Shown here piece after piece: positions 9,356 through 18,589 of a stretch of 64,000 nt of DNA. The translations under genes were made by a program, and so were the position numbers. Each line of letters opens with the position of its first letter. The first letter of the stretch is position 1. The notes beneath the pieces are model-generated. The model searched no databases. It saw only the letters and a program-made list of their open reading frames with translations, and was not told where the DNA came from. Where the stretch lies: assembly GCA_905215345.1 (NCBI GenBank), contig CAJMPR010000017.1:22349-86348 (forward strand), in the 5' to 3' direction. Origin of the DNA: an uncultured bacterium (lineage in GTDB: Bacteria; Bacteroidota; Bacteroidia; Bacteroidales; Bacteroidaceae).

Positions 9356-10366
9356 TCAATAATTTATGGATATTTCTCTCAGATATTTCATATTCTCTAC
9401 CGGAGTATCACGAGGAATCTCACAACCTCCCATCATAATCCAGTTCTCTCGAGGTACACTCGTCTTTACTTCTTCATATTTCTTTTTAATTAAATCTTTT
9501 GTTCCACTCATTATTACAGTAACCGGATCTAAATTACCACACACCATCACACTTTCTCCCATTATTCTATGGGTATCAGCCATATTTACCATCCAATCAA
9601 CATCTAATATATCAATGTCTGTTTCACTCAAGGACTGAAGAATATGAGTAATATTTCCACAAATATGTAATTTTACAATAGCACCATGTTCGTGGATAAA
9701 ATCAAATAATTCTTTATGCAATGGAAGACAAAACTCATCGTACATTTCTTGTGATATCTGCGAACAAACAGCATCACCAACTCCAATTATATTCGCACCC
9801 GCCTCAATCTGAGCTAATGCAAAATTCTTTGCCATTTGCAGGCACTTTTGTTGTAATATTTTTACCATATCTGGTTCCATAATCATATTCATCAGTAATT
9901 CTGAAATACCAGATAAATCAGCCGCTTCCGCTAAAGGCCCCTCTACCCAACCAATAACAGGAAATGGTTTACTAAGCTTCTTACGGAAAAGTTCTACCCC
10001 TTTAATTCTATCCAGTGTTCGTTCACACGTATACACATCCGGAACCTGTAATGCCTCTACATCTCCCATTGAACAGATAAACTTTTCACATTTCGGAGAA
10101 CTGTCACCGTCAAAAATGATCTTAGCGCCGAAGGCTGAAGCCTCCCGACATGGATCCGAAATAACACTTACTGCATCATGGTCATATATTTCAAGAAGCT
10201 TTAGGTTAGATTCTACCAATACGTTATGATCTAACATAAAGTCCGAATATGTGTTCCCGTAAAGAGTGGCAGCATGCATCATCAATATCGGATGAAAATA
10301 AACTCTCCCATCGCCTGTCTTAGGAGTTGCCAACATTCTATGTGTTCTTTCTAACTTTACATTCAT
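9356..10366 (-). CDS. UroD-superfamily corrinoid methyltransferase (MtaA/CmuA-like), copy 1
   Basis: 336 residues of the uroporphyrinogen-decarboxylase fold. It carries the zinc-site pattern of corrinoid methyltransferases: His234-x-Cys236 in VKLHICGN and Cys315 in MMGGCEIPRDTP. True heme-pathway UroD lacks this site. Relatives move methyl groups between a substrate or acceptor (methanol system MtaA, chloromethane CmuA, aromatic O-demethylases) and a corrinoid protein. It closes the five-gene cassette, 24 bp before GH130. Whether this copy is the substrate-side or acceptor-side methyltransferase cannot be read from the sequence. Soluble, no signal peptide. Confidence 0.8.
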   Translation of the reverse strand: MNVKLERTHRMLATPKTGDGRVYFHPILMMHAATLYGNTYSDFMLDHNVLVESNLKLLEIYDHDAVSVISDPCREASAFGAKIIFDGDSSPKCEKFICSMGDVEALQVPDVYTCERTLDRIKGVELFRKKLSKPFPVIGWVEGPLAEAADLSGISELLMNMIMEPDMVKILQQKCLQMAKNFALAQIEAGANIIGVGDAVCSQISQEMYDEFCLPLHKELFDFIHEHGAIVKLHICGNITHILQSLSETDIDILDVDWMVNMADTHRIMGESVMVCGNLDPVTVIMSGTKDLIKKKYEEVKTSVPRENWIMMGGCEIPRDTPVENMKYLREISINY

Positions 10367-10388
10367 AATCTATCGTTTTATTTTTATA

Positions 10389-11708
10389 TTATTCCATACT
10401 TTCTTTTACTTCTGAACCATATAATGCATAATACAGTATATATGCTTCACCCAATACTACAATCAACCAAGTCCACCTCCATGCTCCATCCAAAACATCG
10501 GCAAAAGCTCCTTGACAAAGCGGCAGTAAAGAGCCGCCAATAACTCCAATCATAAATACGCCTGAAGCTACAGATGTATATTTACCTAATTCTCTGACTG
10601 ATAATGTAAATATTGCACCCCACATTACTGAATGAAATAGTCCTACTACTACTAATATCCAAGGATTATCCAACCAAATAGCGCCAATTGTGAAAATTCC
10701 AGCCAAGGCTGCAGCAGTTCCTAACTGTAGTCGTGCAGAAACACTGCTCATAAAACTGGAAATTAATCGTCCGGCAAACATACCTCCCCAATAAAGAGTA
10801 GCCATTAATGCAGGCACTGATATATTAATTCCGCATATCGAAAAAAAATTCATACCTAAAAAGAAAAAACTTCTACCACTTTTCTCTAATTCCTGAGTAT
10901 ATAAATTAATATTTGCTCCTACGCATACCTCAACGCCTACATAAAAGAATATTGCAATAACTCCTAAAGTTAAATGCCTAAAAGACCAAACTGATCTCTC
11001 CAGAATTTCGCCATTTTGAGCTCGTGTCCCTTGAATATCCGGTAAGCGCATTTGAGTAAAAATAAGGACTACCAATATGATTACTATCATCAGCCAGACA
11101 AATGCATTCTGAATTTGGCTTACATGTATTTTCTCCATTACCATTCCTCCAAAAACAATTCCCGTTACAAAAAATGGGGCTATTGTCGTACCAACCGAAT
11201 TTGCCGTACCGCCAATATTAAGCCGCTGAACCGGCTGTGTACCCTGCACCTCACAAGCTGTCAGATAAGGATTAATCACAACCTGCAAAATGGTAGCTGC
11301 TGCACCCGCTACATAAGAGCCAAATAGGAAAATAACATATCCCCAAGGAACAATTGCCGTACTTATTGAAAAACATGATTGGGGGAATTTGACTGTGTAT
11401 ATGGAAGAAAACCAAAATAAACCCAAACCGCCAACCAATAATAAAAGCCCCAGTATAAGCGTGTTCTTATATCCATATCGGGTAATACAAGCAGAAGCTG
11501 TCCTGCCTGTTAAGGGATATGCCAAGAACCAAGCAAAAGAAATCAAAGTTGCAAAAGTATTCTTCAGTTCGCCTGCATCACTTAAAAAGACATTTTTCAA
11601 AGGACCTTGAAATTGTCCATTGACTGTCGTCAAAAATCCGACAAAAAAGAACAATACTACCAATGTTATAAAAGGTATCTGATAGTTAACTTGTTTTTGT
11701 GTTGCCAT
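10389..11708 (-). CDS. MFS transporter, FHS (fucose/glucose/galactose permease-like) family
   Basis: 439 residues with about twelve transmembrane helices. The N-terminus LVVLFFFVGFLTTVNGQ and the loop VVINPYLTACEVQGTQPVQR are typical of the FHS branch (FucP, GluP), whose members import monosaccharides with protons. It lies inside the corrinoid cassette, between a UroD-type methyltransferase and the activation protein. That suggests it imports the compound whose methyl group the cassette handles, perhaps a methylated monosaccharide; this is inference. It is distinct from the GPH symporter that serves disaccharides. Confidence 0.82.
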   Translation of the reverse strand: MATQKQVNYQIPFITLVVLFFFVGFLTTVNGQFQGPLKNVFLSDAGELKNTFATLISFAWFLAYPLTGRTASACITRYGYKNTLILGLLLLVGGLGLFWFSSIYTVKFPQSCFSISTAIVPWGYVIFLFGSYVAGAAATILQVVINPYLTACEVQGTQPVQRLNIGGTANSVGTTIAPFFVTGIVFGGMVMEKIHVSQIQNAFVWLMIVIILVVLIFTQMRLPDIQGTRAQNGEILERSVWSFRHLTLGVIAIFFYVGVEVCVGANINLYTQELEKSGRSFFFLGMNFFSICGINISVPALMATLYWGGMFAGRLISSFMSSVSARLQLGTAAALAGIFTIGAIWLDNPWILVVVGLFHSVMWGAIFTLSVRELGKYTSVASGVFMIGVIGGSLLPLCQGAFADVLDGAWRWTWLIVVLGEAYILYYALYGSEVKESME

Positions 11709-11719
11709 GATTATATTAA

Positions 11720-12415
11720 TTATATATCTCGCATTTTCCGATTCCTAACACATGTAGTCATTTTACAAATATTACAACTATATGCACGCTTCTGCACTTC
11801 CGAACCTATTGCAACAATACCACTTACTGACTTTATTGGAAGCATCAAGCTGGAACTTGTCAAACACACTCCGGTTATATCTTCCGGGAAAAGTCCGAAT
11901 AGCTTCTTTTGTTCTGCCAATGCCCAGTCACAATATCCCGGACTATAATTATTGCTAATTTTCATACCTTCCTCTTCTACAATTCCAGTCAATTCACGCA
12001 TCAACCAAGTAACTGTTGTTTCTGCTAATATCGAACCAATAGCATCTGCAATAAAAGAAGATAATATATCATCTTTTTCTTTCAATCGTTTACAATATTC
12101 ATCAAATTGATTTCCAATAGTGGCTGTAAAAAAGGCATAAAAAGAAGCATCCTTCATAGCAAATGTAATAATACGCCCAGGATTAAACAGAGTATTCCCA
12201 ATACGCAAATGCTCTTTCCCCTCCACTTCTCCCTGCTGCAAAATATATCCACATCGCGGTACTACCAAAGGCCTAAGCTCATCTAATATACACTCTACAA
12301 GCTCCGTGACTCTTGAGTCAGGCAAATGATTATTATAGCCCATTAATAGATAAATCTCCTTCGTATCCAAAGGAAGCTCTTCATAAGCAACATCAAAAAA
12401 ATCAAGAGTCTTCAT
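11720..12415 (-). CDS. MetH activation-domain-like protein (corrinoid reactivation candidate)
   Basis: 231 residues, similar to the C-terminal AdoMet-binding activation domain of cobalamin-dependent methionine synthase, here as a free protein. The hallmark segment reads NNYSPGYCDWALAEQKKLF, followed by SLMLPIKSVSGIVAIG. In MetH and many stand-alone relatives an Arg precedes the Y/F-S-P-G-Y part (RxxPGY) and helps hold AdoMet; here Asn stands there. The C-terminus has a Cys cluster (SCNICKMTTC). The expected role is reductive methylation of an oxidised corrinoid on the neighbouring MtaC-like protein. No ATP-dependent ferredoxin-type activase is present in the cassette. It starts 4 bp after the upstream methyltransferase. 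Confidence 0.75.
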   Translation of the reverse strand: MKTLDFFDVAYEELPLDTKEIYLLMGYNNHLPDSRVTELVECILDELRPLVVPRCGYILQQGEVEGKEHLRIGNTLFNPGRIITFAMKDASFYAFFTATIGNQFDEYCKRLKEKDDILSSFIADAIGSILAETTVTWLMRELTGIVEEEGMKISNNYSPGYCDWALAEQKKLFGLFPEDITGVCLTSSSLMLPIKSVSGIVAIGSEVQKRAYSCNICKMTTCVRNRKMRDI

Positions 12416-12419
12416 ATAC

Positions 12420-13427
12420 CTATCTCAATTCATTATACTCATTCAATGCCGTGTAAAAAGCCTCTATATTACAATGCGGTGCATGAGGTGGAACATCACA
12501 CCCTGTAGATATCACAAAATTAGAATATTCAGCTGTTTGCTGTAATAGCAGAAGAGTTGCATTTTTAACATCTTCCGGAGTACCGGCTTGAAATAAAGTT
12601 ACAGGATCAAGATTACCCATTACGATAACATCTTCCGGACATTCTTTCAAGACTTGCAACATATCGGCTTTATTGCCAAAATGATAGCTCTTAGCGCCAG
12701 CCTCCACCATAGCTGCCGTACAATGTCCTGTATTACCACAATTATGAAGTATTACCATAAAATTTTCATCCTGTACGGCATTTACTATCTCTTTTACATA
12801 CAATGAAGAAAACTCTAAACATCCCTCATTAGACAGTAAACCAGCCGCAGGTTCTGCAATAATCACCCCTTGTATTCCTTGTTTCTTCAAAGCCAAACAG
12901 TATTCTGTCAGAAATACTGTGCATTTTTGCAAAAGCAGTATGGCCGTTTCCGGTTCACAATAACATGCCATCATAAACTCAGACATATCATACAAACGAC
13001 CAGCTAAAGAAAAAGGCCCGATCATTCCACCAAATACCGGCTTATCTTTTATATTTTCAGCAGCTAATCGGTTGGCCAACAAATATTGTGGAATTCTTCC
13101 TTTTGTCAAGTCGGGTATTTCTAATAATTCAATAGATTCTGTATCGGTCACCAAACGTCCAGTTACTGTCGGAATTTCATTCTCCGAATATTCAACTAAA
13201 GCCCCGAAAGCCTCTGCCTCAACAGTGAGATCCATTATTATAGTACATGCAGCAGCAGGAAAGCGTTTATTTAAAGCATCAATAGCCTCATAATGTACCC
13301 TACCATTTGTCACAGCTTCATACACGGTTCTTCCTGTCAACTCAATACCCGGATGAGTCATAATAGGGATTGCAATTCTTTTTTTATCTTTCAGGATATT
13401 TTCTATCCATGCATTCATATTGTACAT
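12420..13427 (-). CDS. UroD-superfamily corrinoid methyltransferase (MtaA/CmuA-like), copy 2
   Basis: 335 residues, same fold and zinc pattern as the other copy: His228-x-Cys230 in VILHNCGNTGHC and Cys310 in ISTGCDVPPHAP. The two copies are clearly diverged, so they probably have different methyl donors or acceptors, as MTI and MTII do in three-component corrinoid systems. The gene begins 16 bp after the corrinoid protein gene, the tightest link to it in the cassette. The start MYNMNAWIENIL is used; the inner Met4 is also possible. Annotation as a heme enzyme would be misleading. Confidence 0.8.
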   Translation of the reverse strand: MYNMNAWIENILKDKKRIAIPIMTHPGIELTGRTVYEAVTNGRVHYEAIDALNKRFPAAACTIIMDLTVEAEAFGALVEYSENEIPTVTGRLVTDTESIELLEIPDLTKGRIPQYLLANRLAAENIKDKPVFGGMIGPFSLAGRLYDMSEFMMACYCEPETAILLLQKCTVFLTEYCLALKKQGIQGVIIAEPAAGLLSNEGCLEFSSLYVKEIVNAVQDENFMVILHNCGNTGHCTAAMVEAGAKSYHFGNKADMLQVLKECPEDVIVMGNLDPVTLFQAGTPEDVKNATLLLLQQTAEYSNFVISTGCDVPPHAPHCNIEAFYTALNEYNELR

Positions 13428-13443
13428 ACCCTTGATTTTACTT

Positions 13444-14085
13444 TTAAGCTACCCCTAACAAATCTTTCGCTCTAATTACAGCAGAATTTGCACTATCACT
13501 ATATCCATCTGCCCCGATCTCTGTAGCAAAACCGGCACTCACAGGAGCACCTCCAACCATTACAACTACCTGTTCACGTAAACCAGCGTTTTGCAGTGCC
13601 TCAATAATCGTTTTCATATAAGGCATAGTCGTTGTCAGTAGAGCGCTCAAGCCTACAATGCATGCATTATATTCTTTTACAGCCTGTACAAACTTCTCAG
13701 CATCTGCATCAACTCCTAAATCTACAACTTGAAAACCACATCCTTCAAACATAGAGCCCACTAAGTTCTTACCTATATCATGTAGGTCACCTTTCACTGT
13801 TCCAATAACAATTGTTCCCATAGAGGATATTGTTTCTGTGTCTTTTAATAAAGGTTGCAACAATGTAAGTGAGGCTTTCATAGCACGTCCTGCCATTAAT
13901 AATTCTGGAACAAAAGCTTTGTGAGCCTCAAACCGACGCCCAATTTCCTCCATAGCCCTTATCAGATAATTGTCTATTAAATATTTAGGAGAAACACTGT
14001 CTGCAATAGCTTCTTGCGTTAATTCTATTGCCACTTTGTGCTTTCCTGTCAAAATAGCTTCATAAAGTAAATTCAAATCTAGCAT
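13444..14085 (-). CDS. Corrinoid (methyl-carrier) protein, MtaC/MtbC type
   Basis: 213 residues with the two domains of small corrinoid proteins. A helical cap spans about 1-85. A B12-binding Rossmann domain follows with Asp100-Leu-His102-Asp-Ile-Gly105, the DxHxxG motif whose His ligates cobalt, then GLSALLTTTM and VVMVGGAP (178-180). Such proteins shuttle a methyl group between two methyltransferases. It is the first gene of the nested cassette, 55 bp after the GH26 mannanase on the same strand. No cobalamin riboswitch fits in that short gap, so expression probably follows the mannan promoter. Confidence 0.92.
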   Translation of the reverse strand: MLDLNLLYEAILTGKHKVAIELTQEAIADSVSPKYLIDNYLIRAMEEIGRRFEAHKAFVPELLMAGRAMKASLTLLQPLLKDTETISSMGTIVIGTVKGDLHDIGKNLVGSMFEGCGFQVVDLGVDADAEKFVQAVKEYNACIVGLSALLTTTMPYMKTIIEALQNAGLREQVVVMVGGAPVSAGFATEIGADGYSDSANSAVIRAKDLLGVA

Positions 14086-14140
14086 GGTTTCTCATTTTAA
14101 GTCATTTCTATTTCAATAAAAGCAAGCAAAACATCGACTA

Positions 14141-15250
14141 TTACCTATACAATGTCTCTATATCTGAGACAAACAATGTTTTTGGTTTCTCATAAAACCG
14201 AATGAAATCGGTAGCAGAAATTTGTCCTGGATAAGGCGCAAAATAATGATTGTCCAGTTCACGCGCATTACGCCACACCAAAACATAGCATATAGGATAT
14301 TTGTCCAATATAGGATACAATACATTCGTCCACCAATCAGCAATAGGTAGAGCAACCATTCCTGTCTCGGTTACTGCAATAGGCTTATGATGTATTTCGC
14401 CCAACTTAGTAAGAACTGTCAAAGTTTCATTCATTACTTTTTTGTATGCTTCCGTATCATTTACACTATTCTGGTAACAATCAAAGCCCAATAAGTCAAC
14501 ATACTCATCACCAGGATAACGTTCCATATATTCTTCCATTGTGCATCCTCCCCCCGGAGAATAAGCATAAAGAAGATTATTCACCCCTTTGCTGTGAAGA
14601 TAATCATACGTCATTATCCATAACTCCTTATACTGCTCCGGAGTGCAAAAGTCCTTTCCCCACCAAAACCAGCTACCGGTATGTTCGTGCCATGGTCGAA
14701 AGAGAACTGGAACTTTTATACCGTCCTCAGTCATCAACGAGTTACAATAATCCGCCAATATATCCAACCACCCTATAAATAGAGCATGATTCACGCTGTC
14801 TGGCAAGATAGAGGCTACTACTTGCTTCTCCGATATATCCCAAGAATCACCACCGGTAACCGGATTATCTACATGCCAACTCAACGTATTAATACCTCCG
14901 CGCTCATAGTTTAGAATCATTTCCTTTCGTATTCTATCAAAACTTACATTATCCAGACTGGAACTTTGTCCTTTTTCAATACGGCCTACCTCCCAACCAC
15001 ATACAGCTGGATAGTCTCCACAGATACTCTTTACATCGCTCCGAGCAGTATCACCTTCCCAACCAATACCATAAACCGTGGCATCCTGATGACCAAACAT
15101 AAAGCCCCTTTCCGTAATATTTTGTAATTGCTTATACAACATTTCTGTTTCGGGCGTCCTTGAAGTGATTTCGACTTTCTTATTACTAACACTACAGGCT
15201 ATCAAACCTAAAGCAATAAAAGCCAATAACATTATTTTAATATTTCCCAT
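14141..15250 (-). CDS. GH26 endo-beta-1,4-mannanase, lipoprotein
   Basis: 369 residues. A lipobox ends at Cys19 (LGLIAC). Clan GH-A catalytic residues of GH26 are visible: acid/base Glu189 in RPWHEHTGSWFWWG and nucleophile Glu295 in IAVTETG. GH26 enzymes cut beta-1,4-mannan, giving mannobiose or short oligosaccharides. The lipid anchor suggests a surface or periplasmic site. It is 14 bp after the GH28-like gene and immediately precedes the corrinoid cassette. Confidence 0.93.
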   Translation of the reverse strand: MGNIKIMLLAFIALGLIACSVSNKKVEITSRTPETEMLYKQLQNITERGFMFGHQDATVYGIGWEGDTARSDVKSICGDYPAVCGWEVGRIEKGQSSSLDNVSFDRIRKEMILNYERGGINTLSWHVDNPVTGGDSWDISEKQVVASILPDSVNHALFIGWLDILADYCNSLMTEDGIKVPVLFRPWHEHTGSWFWWGKDFCTPEQYKELWIMTYDYLHSKGVNNLLYAYSPGGGCTMEEYMERYPGDEYVDLLGFDCYQNSVNDTEAYKKVMNETLTVLTKLGEIHHKPIAVTETGMVALPIADWWTNVLYPILDKYPICYVLVWRNARELDNHYFAPYPGQISATDFIRFYEKPKTLFVSDIETLYR

Positions 15251-15264
15251 AGCACTATCACAAA

Positions 15265-16776
15265 TTATTTTTGGATGTTATTTCTGACATTCTTGCAATC
15301 TTTCAGCGATACTGCCGGTAATTTAGGATTAGAAGGAGAAGGAATAGCAGTCATATTATCCAAATACAGCGTATTCACCTTAATCGCCTCAATTGCATTC
15401 GTATAATAGTCCTTTTCTACTTCGCCCCAATAAATGTTACCCTGATTGAAAAATACATTCTTCGCATTCTCTATATAAATAACAGGAATATTTGATGTAT
15501 AGATTTCTTTTCCTGGCACGGTATTGGGCCGTAAATCAAAATTACCCCCGCTAACATCTTCCAGAGCTCCTTTCTTTAATTCAAAATTGAAATTATTAAA
15601 TGAGATATTTTCCATAATTGTTTCATCCGAAGCATACATCAGGATTGAATTCTCTGCAGTACAGGATATATTAGAAAAACTAATATTCTTAATAATTCCA
15701 ATAGGACTATCGGGCACACCTCTTAATGCAGATATTTTTATAGGCTCACCATTACCCCACCAGTCACCAGTATGCATTCTGGTCTCAATACGGATATTTG
15801 CGAAAGTGACATTTTGAATAGAACCGGAATCACGGACAGTAAGATTGATACCACAATTAGAATCATAAATCGTGATATTATTGAAATTATAATTAGACAT
15901 ATGATTCTGATCCCAACCACCAATACGAATAGCACTGGAACGAGAACGGAAAATGCAATTGTCTACATTGATATTTTTTGAAGGTTTCAGTATATTCTTG
16001 AATCCCGGATCACCAAAATGATGCGCATAACCAGCCAATACAATTGCATCATCTCCACAACTAAAAGTACAATCTGATACATTTACATTACTGCAAGATA
16101 TAATATCACATCCATCGCTATTAGGAATCAAAAGATTATTATCGATAGATACTTTATTGACTTTAACACCATCACAATGTACAAGCAATATCGTCCAATA
16201 CGGAGCATCTATACATTTAATATCCGTGAGGCACACGTTTGTACAATTACTAAATATAACCATCTGATGAAATCTGTCTTTGGGATTAACCGGACCATCT
16301 CCCAGACCATTCTCAACTTTTCTAAAATCAAATTTCTGACGAATATAGTTATTCACATCACCAATAATCCTCTTGGCTACTGTCTTTTCCATAAACTCCA
16401 TGCCCTGTCCAAAAATGATACCATTACCTGTTATGGCAACATTATTTGCATTTTCCGTATAAAAAACCCCCGCCAGTTGTTCATTGTGTTTCTGATATTG
16501 GCTCAAATCCGTAGTTGCTTTAAGTACGGCACCTATCTCAAAATGAAATTCAACATTAGATTTCAAATTCAGCGTACCAACTAAATACTCACCACGAGGG
16601 ACCAACACTATGCCCCCACCTTCATTATAGCAGTGATCGATAGCCTTCTGTATTCCTACAGTTGTCAAATCCTTACCATTATTCTTTGCACCAAAATCCA
16701 GCACATTGTAGGTAGCAGCTTCCGCTGCTACCAATAAACACGTCATCATCAAAAATGCCACTAATTTCTTTTTCAT
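15265..16776 (-). CDS. GH28-like right-handed beta-helix protein, secreted
   Basis: 503 residues: signal peptide (about 1-21, ending AAEA) then a beta-helix of the polygalacturonase family. The start YNVLDFGAKNNGKDLTTVGI is typical of GH28. Two of the four active-site blocks are present: NSDG and CGDDA, supplying the Asp residues. The usual GHG block is replaced by SRSSAIRIGG, so the catalytic His is not in its normal setting. Pectin-type activity is therefore uncertain, and a pectin enzyme would be out of place in a mannan operon. It may act on another linkage or side chain. Confidence 0.75.
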   Translation of the reverse strand: MKKKLVAFLMMTCLLVAAEAATYNVLDFGAKNNGKDLTTVGIQKAIDHCYNEGGGIVLVPRGEYLVGTLNLKSNVEFHFEIGAVLKATTDLSQYQKHNEQLAGVFYTENANNVAITGNGIIFGQGMEFMEKTVAKRIIGDVNNYIRQKFDFRKVENGLGDGPVNPKDRFHQMVIFSNCTNVCLTDIKCIDAPYWTILLVHCDGVKVNKVSIDNNLLIPNSDGCDIISCSNVNVSDCTFSCGDDAIVLAGYAHHFGDPGFKNILKPSKNINVDNCIFRSRSSAIRIGGWDQNHMSNYNFNNITIYDSNCGINLTVRDSGSIQNVTFANIRIETRMHTGDWWGNGEPIKISALRGVPDSPIGIIKNISFSNISCTAENSILMYASDETIMENISFNNFNFELKKGALEDVSGGNFDLRPNTVPGKEIYTSNIPVIYIENAKNVFFNQGNIYWGEVEKDYYTNAIEAIKVNTLYLDNMTAIPSPSNPKLPAVSLKDCKNVRNNIQK

Positions 16777-16805
16777 CCTATTTTATATTATTCATTCATA
16801 TTCGA

Positions 16806-18560
16806 TTAAAACATTGCTCCATCTGAAATACAAATATCATCCAAATGTATCTCATATTTCATATTTGCCACATTACCAGAACTAAATCCTATCGTTATTT
16901 CCTCAAAAGTACTGCCAAAATCAATAGTGGAACCGGTACCCGACCAATTATCCCATTGTATATCCTTTAGTTGAATTTGCATCATTTCCCAACCATTGGT
17001 AGAGAACATCCAGTCAGTTGTATTAATACTTGCCCCGTACGAAACACCGTTTTGGACAAATTTAAATTGTAAATTAGCCTTTTCGTTATTTGTGTTAACC
17101 AAGAAGCATAAATACGGATTGCTTATTGTACTGAAATCATACCCTTCCTTGAATTCTAATGTTCCAAGCCACTTCCATCCTTCCGAATTATTTTTGATAA
17201 CTGAAAAATAATGTTTACCTGCGATAGTTGGTACTATATCATCAGAAACCTTATTGACATCAGCTGTTTGTCCGTCAGACGGAGCACCTGCAAAATTAGT
17301 TCTCGTTGATTCAAAATTATTCAGTTCATAGACAGGGGTGACTGCTCCATCGGTAATCATTACTTGATCTAAATTCATTTTAAACTTCTTGTTTACAAAA
17401 ACACCACCTTCGGAAGTCGTTCCGTCCCAATAGCCAGCATTAACTTGCTTCAATATCAACTCCACTTCTTCAATTCTACCATTCGGATCGAACTTCACAA
17501 AATCTCCCCCCCAGTTCTCATTAATCAGATCCACTAAACGTGCACTAACCCATTGCCATTCCCCTTTTGTAGGTCTAAGCATCCATGCATCCAAAGGATT
17601 TCCTGTAACACCATTGCAGAAATAAGAACCACCAATTTTGCCATCCTGCACTACTTTAACCTGAAAATTGCAAACATTATCATCACTATTCAACAAAAAT
17701 GAGATATGAGGGTCTGTAAATTCGGCCAAATCTATCGGTTGGTCAAAAGTAATTCTTATAGAACCAAGATAATCCCAATTAGAAGCTATATTATCAGCAT
17801 AAAAACTGAAGAATTTCTGTCCCCTACCGGGAGCAATTCCATCATGATTTATTTGAGCGGTAAAATTAGATTCCGCAAGATCGCCTTTTGTAAAGAAAGT
17901 CTGTCCATCTTCAAAATCAAGCAACACAATCGGATCGACCGGAATAAATATATCACTGGGATCTTCAACAGGCAAAGCAGAAGAATTAATCATATTATTA
18001 TACATGGTTTTGACGATAATAGTAGTTGCATCTGGTAATTCTTTTGGAGCCAGCACCACAATCTGTCCTGGGGACTGTGTTAAACCGTTAACTTTAACAG
18101 TAGATTCTCCAATAGTCACCTCTTTAATCAAATCGACATTCTCGCCCTTAATAACTACAGAACGTCCTCTGATAATTTTAGAAGGCCATTGGAGTACTTT
18201 TATTTCCTCCATTGCCGGATATTTAGGAAGAATAGTTACTTCTTCCAAACACTGCTTCATATATACATTCTTAAGCACAAGAGGAGCAGCTTCAAATATG
18301 CGCGGCAATAAGGCTTTAATCTCTGTCTCTGTTTCAGAAACGATTTTCATAGAAATACCATTGATGGAAATAGTATTTGGTGAAGCAAATCCGGTTCCCT
18401 TAATTGTTATCTCCTGACCTATCATCGGTTCTTCTGTCACTGACTCAATAACCGGAACCGGATAATTAATATCAAAGTCTTTCCCATAATCAGAATCCTT
18501 ACAAGCCGAGATAACAGTTATAAGGAAAACACTGACTAATATATTATATAATGTTTTCAT
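16806..18560 (-). CDS. Surface glycan-binding protein (IPT/TIG lipoprotein) at the SusE position
   Basis: 584 residues. The lipobox ISAC gives Cys20. Two IPT/TIG-like domains follow (about 33-115 and 120-200), then two related modules of about 180 residues (about 210-400 and 408-584). The modules repeat the same pattern, for example WDYLGSIRITF against WKWLGTLEF, ISFLLNSDDN against LCFLVNTNNE, and a conserved WxxxxxxLxD near each end. The duplication suggests two carbohydrate-binding sites. It follows susD by 29 bp and probably holds mannan at the surface for the SusCD complex. Confidence 0.8.
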   Translation of the reverse strand: MKTLYNILVSVFLITVISACKDSDYGKDFDINYPVPVIESVTEEPMIGQEITIKGTGFASPNTISINGISMKIVSETETEIKALLPRIFEAAPLVLKNVYMKQCLEEVTILPKYPAMEEIKVLQWPSKIIRGRSVVIKGENVDLIKEVTIGESTVKVNGLTQSPGQIVVLAPKELPDATTIIVKTMYNNMINSSALPVEDPSDIFIPVDPIVLLDFEDGQTFFTKGDLAESNFTAQINHDGIAPGRGQKFFSFYADNIASNWDYLGSIRITFDQPIDLAEFTDPHISFLLNSDDNVCNFQVKVVQDGKIGGSYFCNGVTGNPLDAWMLRPTKGEWQWVSARLVDLINENWGGDFVKFDPNGRIEEVELILKQVNAGYWDGTTSEGGVFVNKKFKMNLDQVMITDGAVTPVYELNNFESTRTNFAGAPSDGQTADVNKVSDDIVPTIAGKHYFSVIKNNSEGWKWLGTLEFKEGYDFSTISNPYLCFLVNTNNEKANLQFKFVQNGVSYGASINTTDWMFSTNGWEMMQIQLKDIQWDNWSGTGSTIDFGSTFEEITIGFSSGNVANMKYEIHLDDICISDGAMF

Positions 18561-18589
18561 TGATTGATATTTTATAGATTAATACTATA

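Noticed and set aside
9356..13427. Two proteins of the uroporphyrinogen-decarboxylase family, which could be read as heme biosynthesis genes
   Set aside because: Both have the His-x-Cys...Cys zinc pattern of corrinoid methyltransferases and sit beside a corrinoid protein; no other heme genes are present.
14086..14140. Cobalamin riboswitch ahead of the corrinoid cassette
   Set aside because: The gap is 55 bp, too short for a cobalamin riboswitch, and no B12-box-like sequence is seen.
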